The notes: a model not told the origin generated them from the letters alone. 64,000 nucleotides of DNA from Nocardioides sp. Root1257 (GCF_001425175.1 NZ_LMDV01000008.1:541410-605409); one strand, 5' to 3'; positions 1-10,462 are shown, numbered from the stretch's first letter. Translations and numbers: made by a program.

Positions 1-685
1 CGAACGGCGAGCCGATCGCCACGACACCCTCGCCGACCTTGAGGTCGGCCGACTTGCCGATGGTCGCCGGGGTCAGGCCCGAGACGTCCTCGGCCTTGAT
101 CACCGCGGTGTCGGTCAACGGGTCGGTGCCGACGACGGAGGCCTTGGCCGAGGTGCCGTCGTTGAAGAAGACGGTCATCGAGCCTCCGTCGCCCGCGATC
201 GCGGCGACGTGGTTGTTGGTGAGGATCTCGCCGTCGGAGCTGAGGATGATGCCGGAGCCGGAGCCCGCACCCTGGCTGCCGCTGACGTCGATCTTCACGA
301 CCGACGGGAGCACCTTCGCCGCGACCTGCTCGACCGAGCCGTCGGCGGCGGGGGAGCTGGGGGTGTCGACGACCTGGGACGTCTGCGCGGAGCCTGCGTC
401 GTTGCTGCCGGAGTCGCTGTCGTCGAAGGCGTTCCAGGCGGCGGCGCCGCCGACGCCGGCGGCGGCACCCACGACGAGGGCGGTGGCGACGACGGCAGCG
501 GCCAGGCCGGTGCGCCGGGGTCGGCGCTGCGTCGGCAGGGTCTCGGTCTGCGGAGCGCCCAGCGGGGCGGGGCCGTAGGACTGGGCCGGGGGGCCCTCGG
601 GGCGGGGACCCCGCGGAGCGGGGTACGAGAAGTACGGGTTGTGCGGGTCCTGCGGTCCTTGCGGGGGCGTCGGCTGGTCGGTCAT
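1..685 (-). CDS. HtrA/DegP-like trypsin-type serine protease, N-terminal part (runs off left edge)
   Basis: About 228 N-terminal residues are visible. The start ATG is at 685, preceded on the minus strand by an AGGGG ribosome site. A cytoplasmic Pro-rich tail (about residues 5-55) is followed by one membrane segment (about 60-80, Ala/Val-rich), then an exported protease domain. The catalytic His lies in TNNHVAA and the Asp in TDPLTDTAVIK; the Ser and any PDZ domain lie beyond the window. This layout is that of actinobacterial S1C proteases (PepD/HtrA type), membrane-anchored with the catalytic domain outside, used in envelope protein quality control. The sequence breaks at an IGSPF motif typical of the family. 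The family is clear; the exact paralogue is not. Confidence 0.9.
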   Translation of the reverse strand, partial: MTDQPTPPQGPQDPHNPYFSYPAPRGPRPEGPPAQSYGPAPLGAPQTETLPTQRRPRRTGLAAAVVATALVVGAAAGVGGAAAWNAFDDSDSGSNDAGSAQTSQVVDTPSSPAADGSVEQVAAKVLPSVVKIDVSGSQGAGSGSGIILSSDGEILTNNHVAAIAGDGGSMTVFFNDGTSAKASVVGTDPLTDTAVIKAEDVSGLTPATIGKSADLKVGEGVVAIGSPF

Positions 686-713
686 GCCCCTACTGTGTTG
701 CCGGAGCCTGTGA

Positions 714-1274
714 TCAACCTGAGACGGCGCTGGACGACCCAGAAGAAACGTCGTTCTCCGGAGCCTCCGTCACGAGCGTCATCTTCTTGAGCAGCGCCGC
801 CAGCGTCGCACGCTCGTCGGGCTCGAGCGCGTGCACGACCTCGTCCTCGGCCCGGCCGCGCAGGTCCATGGCGCGGCGCCAGATCGCCGCGCCCTTCTTG
901 GTGATCTCGATGCCCACCCGGCGCCGGTCGTCGGCGTCGGGGTGGCGCTGGATCCAGCCCGCCTTCTCGAGGGAGTCCAGGCGACCGGTCATGCCGGCGT
1001 TGCTGATGCCGAGGTCCTCCGCTAGTGCCGAGGGGCTGGCCAGCCCCGGGGTGTCGCGGATCATCAGGTGGTGGAGGGTGTCGTACTCGAAGTCCTGGAG
1101 GCCGACCTCGGCCAGTGCTGCCTGGGTGGTGAGCCGGAAGTGGCGCTTGAGACGCCCGATCCGCACCACGATCGCCTCGACGTCGTCCTCGAACGCGACG
1201 TCGATCCAGTGGTCGCGCCAGCGCGCCACGTGGCGGTCGGCCCAGTCCTGCTCCGGCCAGTCCTGCTCGGTCAC
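714..1274 (-). CDS. MarR-family transcriptional regulator
   Basis: The product has 186 residues and a GTG start at 1274. A winged helix-turn-helix occupies about residues 75-135: the recognition helix includes LGISNAGMTGRLDSL and the wing has the family signature DADDRRRVGIEIT. The long N-terminal stretch and Ser-rich C-terminal tail extend beyond the usual 140-160 residues. It is transcribed divergently from an MFS exporter 58 bp away, and two tandem palindromes lie between the starts, so it probably represses itself and the exporter until a ligand binds. No ligand can be read from the sequence. Confidence 0.92.
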   Translation of the reverse strand: MTEQDWPEQDWADRHVARWRDHWIDVAFEDDVEAIVVRIGRLKRHFRLTTQAALAEVGLQDFEYDTLHHLMIRDTPGLASPSALAEDLGISNAGMTGRLDSLEKAGWIQRHPDADDRRRVGIEITKKGAAIWRRAMDLRGRAEDEVVHALEPDERATLAALLKKMTLVTEAPENDVSSGSSSAVSG

Positions 1275-1280
1275 GATCGG

Positions 1281-1286
1281 ATCCTA
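1281..1286 (-). promoter_or_regulatory. Probable -10 element of the marR gene (leaderless)
   Basis: On the minus strand this reads TAGGAT, a good actinobacterial -10 hexamer, and ends 6 bases before the GTG at 1274. Transcription would begin at or next to the start codon, giving a leaderless mRNA. No convincing -35 is visible; the region where it would lie overlaps the palindromic operators. Confidence 0.5.
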
Positions 1287-1290
1287 CCGG

Positions 1291-1317
1291 TTCGCTAGCG
1301 AATAGTTCGCTGACGAA
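1291..1317. promoter_or_regulatory. Tandem palindromic operator between marR and MFS genes
   Basis: TTCGCTAGCGAA at 1291-1302 is a perfect 12-bp palindrome. TTCGCTGACGAA at 1306-1317 is a near copy with two central changes. The centres are 15 bp apart, about one and a half helical turns. Palindromes of this size are typical MarR dimer sites, and they lie immediately upstream of both -10 elements, so binding would block both promoters. Confidence 0.75.
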
Positions 1318-1318
1318 G

Positions 1319-1324
1319 TAATAT
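1319..1324 (+). promoter_or_regulatory. Probable -10 element of the MFS gene (leaderless)
   Basis: TAATAT lies 8 bases before the ATG at 1333. With the usual distance from -10 to start of transcription, the mRNA would begin at or just before the ATG. It directly abuts the second operator palindrome. Confidence 0.55.
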
Positions 1325-1332
1325 CTGGGGCC

Positions 1333-2571
1333 ATGGACGACCGCCTCTCCGCGTTGCGCTACCGGGACTTCCGGTTCCTCGTCGCCGGTACGGCGTCCAG
1401 CTCGCTCGGCAACGCCGTCACGCCGATCGCGCTGGCGTTCGCCGTCCTCGACCTCGGCGGCTCGGCGACGGACCTCGGCCTGGTCGTGGGGGCGTTCGCG
1501 CTGGCCGACGTCGTCACCGTGCTCTTCGGCGGGGTGCTCGGCGACCGGCTGCCGCGCAAGCTGATGATGGAGGGCTCCGCGGCCGGGAGCGCGCTGACCC
1601 AGGCCTTCCTCGCGACGGCGCTGGTCGCCGGCTTCGCGACGATCCCGATGCTCGGCATCGTCGGCGCGCTCAACGGCTGCCTGTCCGCGCTCAGCCAGCC
1701 GTCGTCGCGGGCGATGACCCGCGAGACGGTGCCGGCCGAGCACCTGCCCTCCGCGGTGGCGATCCGACCACTCCTGCAGACCGGCGCCGCGACCGTCGGC
1801 TACGCCGTCGGCGGCTTCCTGGTGGCGCTCGCGGGCTCGGGCTGGGCGATCGGCGTCGACGCGCTGACGTTCGCCATCGCGGCGTACTGCTACTCACGGC
1901 TGCGGGTCGAGCAGCAGCGTCCGGAGGGCGTGCGCGCCTCCATGCTCGCCGACCTCGGCGACGGCGCTCGCGAGGTGCTGGCGCATCCCTGGCTGTGGCT
2001 GCTGATCGGTCAGGCCATGCTCTACCACCTCTTCTACGGCGGCGCGCAGACCGTGCTCGGGCCGATCGTCGTCGGCGACGAGTTCGGCCGCTCGTCCTGG
2101 GGCCTGGCGATGGGCACGCTGATGGCCGGTTTCGTCGTCGGCGGCCTGCTCTGCCTGCGCTGGCGCCCGCGCCGCAGCCTGCTCATCGGCACGGTCCTGC
2201 TCAGCCTGACGGCGCTCTTCCCGATCGCGATGGCTCTGTCCGACCACCTCTGGCCGGTCCTCGTCGGGGCGTTCCTGCACGGCTTCGGGCTGCAGGTCTT
2301 CGACGTCTTCTGGGACCTCTCGATCCAGCAGAACGTCGCACCTGACAAGCTCGCCCGGGTCTACTCCTTCGACGCCGTCGGGTCGTTCGTCGCGCGCCCG
2401 CTCGGGCTCGCGCTGACCGGCCCGATCGCCGTCCTCGTCGGCTACCAGGAGTGGCTCCTCGTGGTCGGCTGCGTGATGGGGGCCTCGGCGCTGCTGGCGC
2501 TCACCTCCGCGGACGTCCGCAACCTGACCCGGCGTACGCCGGCTCAGACGGCCGAGCCCATCGGCGCCTGA
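1333..2571 (+). CDS. MFS exporter (MFS_3/EntS-like)
   Basis: A 412-residue integral membrane protein with about 12 hydrophobic segments. The loop after the second segment carries the MFS motif GVLGDRLPRKLMM. Length and sequence fit the drug/siderophore exporter branch of the major facilitator superfamily, which expels small molecules using the proton gradient. It is divergent from the MarR gene and probably controlled by it. No ribosome site precedes the ATG, in line with the leaderless promoter. The substrate is unknown. Confidence 0.9.
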   Translation: MDDRLSALRYRDFRFLVAGTASSSLGNAVTPIALAFAVLDLGGSATDLGLVVGAFALADVVTVLFGGVLGDRLPRKLMMEGSAAGSALTQAFLATALVAGFATIPMLGIVGALNGCLSALSQPSSRAMTRETVPAEHLPSAVAIRPLLQTGAATVGYAVGGFLVALAGSGWAIGVDALTFAIAAYCYSRLRVEQQRPEGVRASMLADLGDGAREVLAHPWLWLLIGQAMLYHLFYGGAQTVLGPIVVGDEFGRSSWGLAMGTLMAGFVVGGLLCLRWRPRRSLLIGTVLLSLTALFPIAMALSDHLWPVLVGAFLHGFGLQVFDVFWDLSIQQNVAPDKLARVYSFDAVGSFVARPLGLALTGPIAVLVGYQEWLLVVGCVMGASALLALTSADVRNLTRRTPAQTAEPIGA

Positions 2572-2697
2572 GCGTCCGGACTGAAGCCCCGAAACTCAGG
2601 TTTCACGCAAGGTTGGTGCTGGCGGCCGCATTCGGATGGCGGCGCGGATTGCCTGCTGCCAGAGTGCTCCCAACGACCTAGCTGGGGGGTTACCGTC

Positions 2698-5217
2698 GTG
2701 GGGGGAACTGCTGCACGTCCGCGCGCCGTCGGTGCGCTGAGAGTGCCTGTCGTCATCGCCGTCGTCGCTGCTGCGGCGCTGGTCGCCGTCCTCGCGCCGG
2801 TCAACGGCAGCGCCGACGCCGCCGTCTGCTCGAGCGGGGTCTCGACGTCCAACGCGTTCGGGGCGGCCACCGGGTGGACCGAGTTCGTCGAGGGCAACGG
2901 CAGCCGCGGGTCCGAGTCGGAGGGCGCCGTCGCGTACGGCGGCAGCCTGCCGACCGGCATGACGCTCGGCACCCGGCTGACCGGCTTCGCAGCGAGCTCG
3001 CCGAGCCTGGTCATCGCGGGGTCGCACGGCTCGGGCTACAACCTGCAGTACGGCAGCGCGTACGTCGCGCCGAAGTCGGGCGTGAACTTCAACGGCGGCT
3101 CGGGCACCGGCTACCTCGCGTCGAACCCGATCGACTTCGCGACCGCGTTCACCGCCCTGCGCGCGACCTCCGCCGCCTGGGGCGCCGCCGCCTCGACGGG
3201 CACCGTCACGACCGGGACGACCGGGGGCAACGCGGCGATCGTGCTCACCGGCACCAGCGCGTCGCTGAACGTCTTCAACCTCTCCGCCGGTGACGCCGCG
3301 GCCCTCGCCGGCGGCAAGCACCTCGGCCTCAGCGTGCCGAGCGGCGCGACCACGATCATCAACGTGCCCGGCACCTCGCCGACGATCGCCGGCCAGGCCT
3401 GGCTCGGCAGCGGGTCGAGCTGGAACCAGGCGTCCGACGGCAACATCAAGGGCGCGTACGCCGGCCTCGTCTGGAACTTCCCCGCGGCCACCGCGGTCAC
3501 CGTCAGCTACGGCTCGGCCTTCCCGGGGACGATCCTGGCCCCGAACGCCGCCGTCACCATCGCCTCGGCCGGGCACACCATCGGCCAGGTCCTCGCCGCG
3601 TCGTTCAGCTCCAACTACGAGACGCACCTGAACACGTTCCCGAGCACGGCCTGCGTCCCGTCGCCGCCCTCGAGCCCCGGCACGTCGGACGTCACGGTCA
3701 CGAAGTCGGCCTCGGTCGCGAGCCCGCACGGTGGCGACACCCTGACCTACACGCTGACGGCGAAGAACGTCGGAGACGCGACCGCCACGGGCGTCGTGGT
3801 CCGCGACGAGCTGCCCAGCGGCGTCACCTATGTCTCGTCGAGCTCGCCGTGCACCCAGGCATCCGGCGTCGTCAGCTGCAGCGTCGGCTCCCTCGCTGCC
3901 GGCGCCTCGACCTCGGTCACCATCGCCGTGACGGCCAACCCGATCGCCGGCGCCGGCCCCGTCTCGCACCCGCAGGCCAACCACTGGCTCACGCCGTACA
4001 AGGCCGAGACGCAGGTCGACCTCGAGCCCGGTCAGCAGCGCACCATCACCCTCGCCTGCAGCGGCGACGACATCCTCAGCGACGGCCAGTTCCGGGTCGA
4101 CCACGTCGACCAGGGCACCGGCGCGATCACCGACGTCAAGGTCCTCAGCGCGCAGACCACGGCACTGGGCACCTGGAAGGGCGTCATCCGCAACGACGCC
4201 ACCGGACGCGCGCAGGCCAAGGCCTTCATCGTCTGCCTGCCCGAGCGGACCGAGGCGGCTGATCGCCAGACCGGCTACGCCGACAGCCACCGGCACACGC
4301 TGTCCGCGGACTCCGCGCTCGTCACCACCACGCAGTCGTACGGCGTCGGCCGGTCCACCGCGACCCTGACCTGCCCGACCGGCACGGTCGCGATCGCTCC
4401 GGGCTTCGACCTCTCGTCGGCCGGAGCGACGCTGGCCGGCTCCGAGACGACCCAGGCCAACCCGCGCGCGTGGACCTTCGTCCTCGACGTCACCGCGCCG
4501 GTGACCGCGACCCTCTCGGCGCGCTGCCTGCGGACCACGACCAGCGCCGTCCTCGGCCACACGCACGAGCTGCTCCTCACCCACGTCGTCCAGACGGTCA
4601 CCGTCCCCGGCAGCACGGCCGCCGCGGGCAACGAGTTCCAGGTCATCTGCCCCGACGACGGCAAGGGCGTCGTCGCGACCTTCGAGCTGCCGCCGGGCGT
4701 GACGTCCTTCGGCAACGACCCGCGGCTCAAGGCGCGCGCCTTCCGGCTCTACAACCAGACGGGCGCCGCGAAGACCGCCACGCTCGACCTGGTCTGCCTC
4801 AAGGACCGCACCAGCACCGAGCAGATGGGCACCGCCGACCCGGTCGCCGTGGTCAACACCGCGACGGTCACCTCGACCTCGGCCGACGCCAACTCGGGCA
4901 ACAACTCCGCCAGTGCCACGATCACGGTGCAGCCGGGCTCGACGACCGCCGGCTTCGCCAGCGCGGCGCGGGTGGCAGGGTCGAAGCTGTCGCTGCGACT
5001 GGTCTCCTCGATGCCGGGCGTCGCCGTCGTGAGGGCCACCGTGCGCGGCAAGGTGATGGCCGTCGGCAAGGTCAAGCTGAAGGCGGCCCGCGTGGTCACG
5101 GCGAAGGTCAGGCTCACGAAGGCCGGCAAGCGGCTCGCCCGTCACGGCACCGTGCGGGTCAAGCTCGACCCGAGCCGGGGCAGGACGATCGTCAAGACCC
5201 TGAAGGTCACCCGGTAG
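2698..5217 (+). CDS. Secreted choice-of-anchor A protein with a split DUF11 domain
   Basis: An 839-residue exported protein with a GTG start at 2698 and a signal peptide ending near residue 40. Residues about 45-320 match the choice-of-anchor A domain (TSNAFGAATGW start, GSSWNQASDGNIKGAYAGL). Residues about 330-410 form the first half of a DUF11 adhesion-type repeat; its usual closing strand (NTATVTSTSADANSGNNSAS) appears only near residue 722. Between them lie three units of about 95 residues, each with a paired Cys and a Cys-Leu near the end. The C-terminal 95 residues are Lys/Arg-rich and beta-strand-like. No LPXTG motif is present. Probably an extracellular surface or matrix protein; no enzymatic function is evident. 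Confidence 0.85.
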   Translation: MGGTAARPRAVGALRVPVVIAVVAAAALVAVLAPVNGSADAAVCSSGVSTSNAFGAATGWTEFVEGNGSRGSESEGAVAYGGSLPTGMTLGTRLTGFAASSPSLVIAGSHGSGYNLQYGSAYVAPKSGVNFNGGSGTGYLASNPIDFATAFTALRATSAAWGAAASTGTVTTGTTGGNAAIVLTGTSASLNVFNLSAGDAAALAGGKHLGLSVPSGATTIINVPGTSPTIAGQAWLGSGSSWNQASDGNIKGAYAGLVWNFPAATAVTVSYGSAFPGTILAPNAAVTIASAGHTIGQVLAASFSSNYETHLNTFPSTACVPSPPSSPGTSDVTVTKSASVASPHGGDTLTYTLTAKNVGDATATGVVVRDELPSGVTYVSSSSPCTQASGVVSCSVGSLAAGASTSVTIAVTANPIAGAGPVSHPQANHWLTPYKAETQVDLEPGQQRTITLACSGDDILSDGQFRVDHVDQGTGAITDVKVLSAQTTALGTWKGVIRNDATGRAQAKAFIVCLPERTEAADRQTGYADSHRHTLSADSALVTTTQSYGVGRSTATLTCPTGTVAIAPGFDLSSAGATLAGSETTQANPRAWTFVLDVTAPVTATLSARCLRTTTSAVLGHTHELLLTHVVQTVTVPGSTAAAGNEFQVICPDDGKGVVATFELPPGVTSFGNDPRLKARAFRLYNQTGAAKTATLDLVCLKDRTSTEQMGTADPVAVVNTATVTSTSADANSGNNSASATITVQPGSTTAGFASAARVAGSKLSLRLVSSMPGVAVVRATVRGKVMAVGKVKLKAARVVTAKVRLTKAGKRLARHGTVRVKLDPSRGRTIVKTLKVTR

Positions 5218-5220
5218 TTG

Positions 5221-5828
5221 TCAGACGGGGAGGCCGCGACGGCGCAGCTCGCTGCGCAGCGCGGCTGCGTCGGTGAAGACGATGCCGTCCATCCCGAGCT
5301 CGACCGCGGCGTCGACGTTCAGCTGCTTGTCGTCGACGAACGCCAGCCGGTCCAGCGGCAGCCCACTCCGCTCCGCGGCGATCTGGTAGGCCCGAGGGTC
5401 GGGCTTGGCCGCCTTGACCTCGCCCGACACGACGACGTCGTCGAGCAGGCGCAGCACCTCGAAGCGCGGCGCGGCGTACGGGTAGTAGAGCTCGTCGGAC
5501 CAGTTGGTCAGGCCGATCAGCGGGAGGCCCGCCTCGCGCAGCTCGCGCACGATCTCGGTGGTGCCCGGCACCTCGCTGAGGGACGCCGGGAAGTGCTCGA
5601 GGTAGGCGTCGGCGTGCGCCGCCCAGTGCGGGTGCGTACGACGCACCTCGGCCACCCCGTCGGCCCAGCGCCGGCCGCTGTCCTGGAGGTGGTTCCACGC
5701 CATGAAGTCGAAGTCGTCGGCCTCCAGGAAGCGTTGCGCCTCAACGGCACCGACCCCCGCCGCGATGGCGAGGGCCGGTTCCCACTCAATCAGTACGTTC
5801 CCGAGGTCAAGGACGACCCCGGCTGGAG

Positions 5829-5832
<4 letters not shown>
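5221..5832 (-). CDS. HAD-superfamily phosphatase, YihX/epoxide-hydrolase N-domain type
   Basis: The product has 203 residues. All HAD motifs are present: VLDLGNVLIEW (nucleophile Asp, with the GN variant of the YihX/soluble epoxide hydrolase branch), LTNWSDE, KAAKPDPRAY and FVDDKQLNVDAA. Members dephosphorylate small phosphates such as glucose-1-phosphate. The start is the GTG at 5832, whose bases overlap the citrate synthase stop (GTGA), so the two genes are translationally coupled. Its stop lies only 3 bp from that of the convergent choice-of-anchor A gene, leaving no room for a separate terminator. Confidence 0.88.
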
Positions 5833-7118
<1,286 letters not shown>

Positions 7119-7386
7119 CCTCTCAACTTAGTCGGCGGCGTGGCGGCATGCGAACCCGGTGTCCGTTCATGGACGCTGTGACGTTTCCGTCATTGCCAAT
7201 TCGACACGGTCCCGGGAGCGCCCGTACTCTTGTCAGTCGCGCCTCCTGCCGCGCCCGGACCCCACACGGAGTCCGGACGCAGAACCGGACGAGTCTGAGC
7301 CGGGCAGTGTTCGTCAGGGGGCGCCGCAGCACCACACCCGTGCGGCACAGGGCCGTGCGGGACCTACGAACGAAGGAAGTTCCTCC
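7119..7386 (+). promoter_or_regulatory. gltA/rplM divergent spacer with probable rplM promoter and structured leader
   Basis: No gene is visible. A possible rplM promoter is TTCGAC (7200-7205), 19 bp, TACTCT (7225-7230). Downstream are short hairpin-capable stretches, including CCGGAC pairing with GTCCGG around 7256-7280 and GCAC/GTGC around 7328-7345. AAGGAAG lies just before the GTG at 7387. The long leader leaves room for feedback control by a ribosomal protein, as is known for other L13/S9 operons, but no known leader class was recognised. Confidence 0.4.
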
Positions 7387-7830
7387 GTGCGCACGTACGC
7401 CCCGAAGGCCGGCGACATCACGCGTGAGTGGCTCGTCATCGACGCCACCGACGTGGTCCTCGGCCGCCTCGCTGCTCAGACCGCCAATCTCCTGCGCGGC
7501 AAGCACAAGGCGATCTTCGCTCCCAACGCTGACACCGGTGACTTCGTCATCATCATCAACGCTGAGAAGGTCGCGCTCTCCGGTGACAAGGCTGTCACCA
7601 AGATGGCCTACCGCCACTCCGGCTACCCGGGTGGTCTGTCTGCCACTCCGATCGGTGAGGTCCTCGAGAAGGACGCCCGCAAGGCCATCGAGAAGGCCGT
7701 GTGGGGCATGCTGCCGAAGAACAAGCTCGGCCGCCAGGTCCTCAAGAAGCTGAAGGTCTACTCGGGTCCCAACCACCCGCACCAGGCCCAGCAGGCCACT
7801 CCGTACGAGATCAAGCAGATCTCCCAGTAA
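7387..7830 (+). CDS. rplM: 50S ribosomal protein L13
   Basis: A 147-residue protein, the usual length. It has the L13 core: [16 protein letters not shown] near the N-terminus, then YRHSGYPGG and [12 protein letters not shown], and [13 protein letters not shown] at the C-terminus. It binds 23S rRNA early in large-subunit assembly. The GTG at 7387 is chosen because an AAGGAAG ribosome site precedes it and the protein then begins MRTYAPK as in relatives. It forms the classic operon with rpsI 51 bp downstream. Confidence 0.98.
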   Translation: MRTYAPKAGDITREWLVIDATDVVLGRLAAQTANLLRGKHKAIFAPNADTGDFVIIINAEKVALSGDKAVTKMAYRHSGYPGGLSATPIGEVLEKDARKAIEKAVWGMLPKNKLGRQVLKKLKVYSGPNHPHQAQQATPYEIKQISQ

Positions 7831-7881
7831 TCGTCCCTATCTCGAGCAGAGCCTGTCGAGAAAGTCTGAGTGAGGAACATC

Positions 7882-8382
7882 GTGGCTGACACCACCACCG
7901 AGGTCGAAGAGACCTACGAGGCCGACGAGCAGGGCATCGCCTACAGCTCCGAGAGCGCCCCGTCCGCTGACACCCCCGCCCGTCCGGCGACCATCGCCCC
8001 CGCTGCGGCCACCGGCCGTCGCAAGGAGGCCGTCGCCCGCGTCCGCATCGTCCCCGGCACCGGCCAGTGGACGGTCAACGGCCGGACGCTGGACAACTAC
8101 TTCCCCAACAAGCTGCACCAGCAGGTCGTGAACGAGCCGTTCGCGAACCTCCAGCTCGAGGGTCGTTTCGACGTCATCGCCCGCATCCACGGCGGTGGCA
8201 TCACCGGCCAGGCCGGCGCGCTGCGTCTCGGCGTGGCCCGCTGCCTGAACGCGATCGACGTCGAGGCCAACCGCCCGTCGCTCAAGAAGGCCGGGCTGCT
8301 CACGCGTGACGCCCGCGTCATCGAGCGCAAGAAGGCCGGTCTCAAGAAGGCCCGCAAGGCGCCGCAGTACAGCAAGCGCTGA
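7882..8382 (+). CDS. rpsI: 30S ribosomal protein S9
   Basis: About 166 residues. The conserved core starts at about residue 40 ([15 protein letters not shown]) and ends with the canonical [12 protein letters not shown], whose basic tail reaches the ribosomal P site. The first 40 residues are an acidic extension common in actinobacteria. The GTG at 7882 is preferred over an in-frame GTG at 7870 because GAGG (7872-7875) sits 6 bases before it. It is co-transcribed with rplM; glmM begins 16 bp downstream. Confidence 0.97.
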   Translation: MADTTTEVEETYEADEQGIAYSSESAPSADTPARPATIAPAAATGRRKEAVARVRIVPGTGQWTVNGRTLDNYFPNKLHQQVVNEPFANLQLEGRFDVIARIHGGGITGQAGALRLGVARCLNAIDVEANRPSLKKAGLLTRDARVIERKKAGLKKARKAPQYSKR

Positions 8383-8398
8383 TCGCAGCGACGGTTAC

Positions 8399-9745
8399 AT
8401 GCCGCGCATCTTCGGCACGGACGGGGTCCGGGGTCTGGCCAACGGTCATCTGACCGCTGAGCTGGCCCTGGACCTTTCCGTTGCCGCTGCCCGTGTCCTC
8501 GCCGACAGGGGCGAGTTCGAGGGCCACCGCCCGCTCGCCGTCGTCGGCCGGGACACCCGCATCTCGGGACAGTTCCTCGAGCACGCCGTCGTCGCCGGGC
8601 TCGCCTCGGCCGGCGTCGACGTGCTCCGGCTGCGCGTGCTGCCGACCCCGGCGGTCGCCTACATGACGCAGGCGCTCGGCGCCGACCTCGGCGTCGTCAT
8701 CAGCGCCTCGCACAACCCGATGCCCGACAACGGCATCAAGTTCCTCGCGAGCGGCGGACTCAAGCTCGACGACGCCGTGGAGCGGGACATCGAGCAGCAC
8801 CTCGACGAGCCGTGGGAGCGCCCGATCGCCGGCGACGTCGGCCGGGTGACGCCGTACGCGACCCCCGTGCAGGAGTACGTCGACCACCTGATCGGCACCC
8901 TGTCGCGGCCGCTCGACGGGATCAAGGTCGTGCTGGACTGCGCCCACGGCGCGGCGTACGAGGCAGGGCCGATGGCCCTGCGGGCCGCCGGCGCCGACGT
9001 GATCGCGATCAACGCCGAGCCCGACGGCCTCAACATCAACGACGGCTGCGGCTCGACGCACCTCGGGCCGCTGCGCGCCGCGGTGCTCGAGCACGGTGCG
9101 GCCGCGGGCTTCGCGCTCGACGGCGACGCCGACCGCTGCCTGGCCGTCGACCACCAGGGCGAGGTCGTCGACGGCGACCAGATAATGGCGATCCTCGCGA
9201 TCGGGATGGCAGAGTCGGGCCACCTGCCCAAGAACACCGTCGTCGCGACGGTGATGAGCAACCTCGGCTTCGTGCAGGCGATGCGCGCCGCCGGCGTCGG
9301 TGTGCGCCAGACGAAGGTCGGCGACCGCTACGTGCTCGAGGCGATGCGCGTGTCCGGCTACGGCCTCGGCGGCGAGCAGTCCGGCCACGTGATCATGAGC
9401 GAGTACGCCACGACCGGCGACGGCACGCTGACCGCGCTGCACGTGCTCGAGCGGATGGCCGTGACCGGTCAGTCCCTCGCGTCGCTGGCGTCGGTGATGA
9501 CCCGCCTCCCGCAGGTGCTGGTCAACGTCCCCGACGTCGACAAGGCCCGCGCGGACGACGACCCGGTCGTCGCGGCCGCGGTGGCAGAGGAGGAGGCCGA
9601 GCTCGGCGAGTCCGGCCGGGTGCTGCTCCGTCCCTCGGGCACCGAGGACCTCGTGCGGGTGATGGTCGAGGCGCGCACGGCCGACGAGGCCCGGTCGGTG
9701 GCCGAGCGCCTCGCCGACGTCGTCAAGCGACAGCTCAGCCTCTAG
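8399..9745 (+). CDS. glmM: Phosphoglucosamine mutase
   Basis: A 448-residue enzyme that interconverts glucosamine-6-phosphate and glucosamine-1-phosphate on the way to UDP-GlcNAc. It begins [11 protein letters not shown] as expected. The active-site phosphoserine loop is [16 protein letters not shown], the metal site is LDGDADRC, the sugar-binding site GGEQSGH, and the phosphate-binding site RPSGTED. It follows rpsI, a gene order common in actinobacteria. glmS and glmU, the other steps of the pathway, are also in this window. Confidence 0.97.
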   Translation: MPRIFGTDGVRGLANGHLTAELALDLSVAAARVLADRGEFEGHRPLAVVGRDTRISGQFLEHAVVAGLASAGVDVLRLRVLPTPAVAYMTQALGADLGVVISASHNPMPDNGIKFLASGGLKLDDAVERDIEQHLDEPWERPIAGDVGRVTPYATPVQEYVDHLIGTLSRPLDGIKVVLDCAHGAAYEAGPMALRAAGADVIAINAEPDGLNINDGCGSTHLGPLRAAVLEHGAAAGFALDGDADRCLAVDHQGEVVDGDQIMAILAIGMAESGHLPKNTVVATVMSNLGFVQAMRAAGVGVRQTKVGDRYVLEAMRVSGYGLGGEQSGHVIMSEYATTGDGTLTALHVLERMAVTGQSLASLASVMTRLPQVLVNVPDVDKARADDDPVVAAAVAEEEAELGESGRVLLRPSGTEDLVRVMVEARTADEARSVAERLADVVKRQLSL

Positions 9746-9754
9746 ACCGTCGGC

Positions 9755-10369
9755 ATGACTCGGGTCCGGCTCGCCGTCGTGCTCGGGACGCTCGCGGTCC
9801 TCGCGGTCGTGGCCACGGCGACGGTCGCGGTCGTCACGGCGACCGGCGACGACCGGGAGGGCGGCGAGCACAGCGCCGCGGTGCCGCTGGACGTCACCGA
9901 CCCCGGGACCGGCGCCACGTTCTCGGTGCCCGCGCAGGACTGGGAGGTCCGCGGGCCGCGCAGCCGGATCTTCTACGAGGACGACGACGGCCGCAGGACG
10001 GCGGTCGTCACCGGGCCGGCCGTCTACCGCGACGGGTACTGCGCGGCGCAGCCGGGCGACTCCAACCGGGGCTTCGCGGGGTTCACGGGGCAGTCGTTCG
10101 ACACCTGGGTGGCCGCCGTGCGGGGCGGGCGGGCGGCGATGTCCACCGGTACGACGCGTCAGCGGCTCGAGCTGGCTGACGGGTCGACGGCGTCCCTGTC
10201 CTGGGTCAGCCTGCTGGTGAGCGGCGACGGGGCGTGCTCGGCCGGGGCGGTCGAGGTCGCGATGCTCAGGTCGGGCGACGTGCGCGTGGTGCTGGTGGCG
10301 GACGCCGAGGAGGAGGGCACGCTCGCGCACGAGGAGATCGTCCGGATCCTGAGCGGCCTTCGGCCGTGA
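9755..10369 (+). CDS. Hypothetical membrane-anchored or secreted protein
   Basis: The product has 204 residues and no recognised family. An N-terminal hydrophobic segment (about residues 5-27, Val/Ala/Thr-rich) is an uncleaved anchor or signal peptide. The rest is predicted extracytoplasmic, mixed beta, with two Cys about 70 residues apart (DGYCAAQ and DGACSAG). No lipobox Cys is visible. It begins 9 bp after glmM and is probably read through from it. It is convergent with coaA, a hairpin separating them. Confidence 0.7.
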   Translation: MTRVRLAVVLGTLAVLAVVATATVAVVTATGDDREGGEHSAAVPLDVTDPGTGATFSVPAQDWEVRGPRSRIFYEDDDGRRTAVVTGPAVYRDGYCAAQPGDSNRGFAGFTGQSFDTWVAAVRGGRAAMSTGTTRQRLELADGSTASLSWVSLLVSGDGACSAGAVEVAMLRSGDVRVVLVADAEEEGTLAHEEIVRILSGLRP

Positions 10370-10383
10370 TCTCGACACGCTCT

Positions 10384-10406
10384 CACGACCTCTTTCATCG
10401 GTCGTG
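10384..10406. terminator. Hairpin between convergent genes
   Basis: CACGACC (10384-10390) pairs perfectly with GGTCGTG (10400-10406) around a 9-base loop. It lies between the stop of the hypothetical gene at 10369 and the stop of coaA at 10463, so it could end transcription from both sides. No T-tract follows, as is usual in high-GC actinobacteria. Confidence 0.5.
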
Positions 10407-10462
10407 CCGCTGCTCGATCTGGCGCCTGGGTCCCAGCCCTCGCAAGGTCGGGTCGGGGGCGC

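Noticed and set aside
2596..5145. 849-codon open frame antisense to the choice-of-anchor A gene
   Set aside because: The translation is Arg/Gly/Asp-rich low-complexity text with no domain. It mirrors the codon bias of the real gene on the other strand, which has a signal peptide and recognisable domains.
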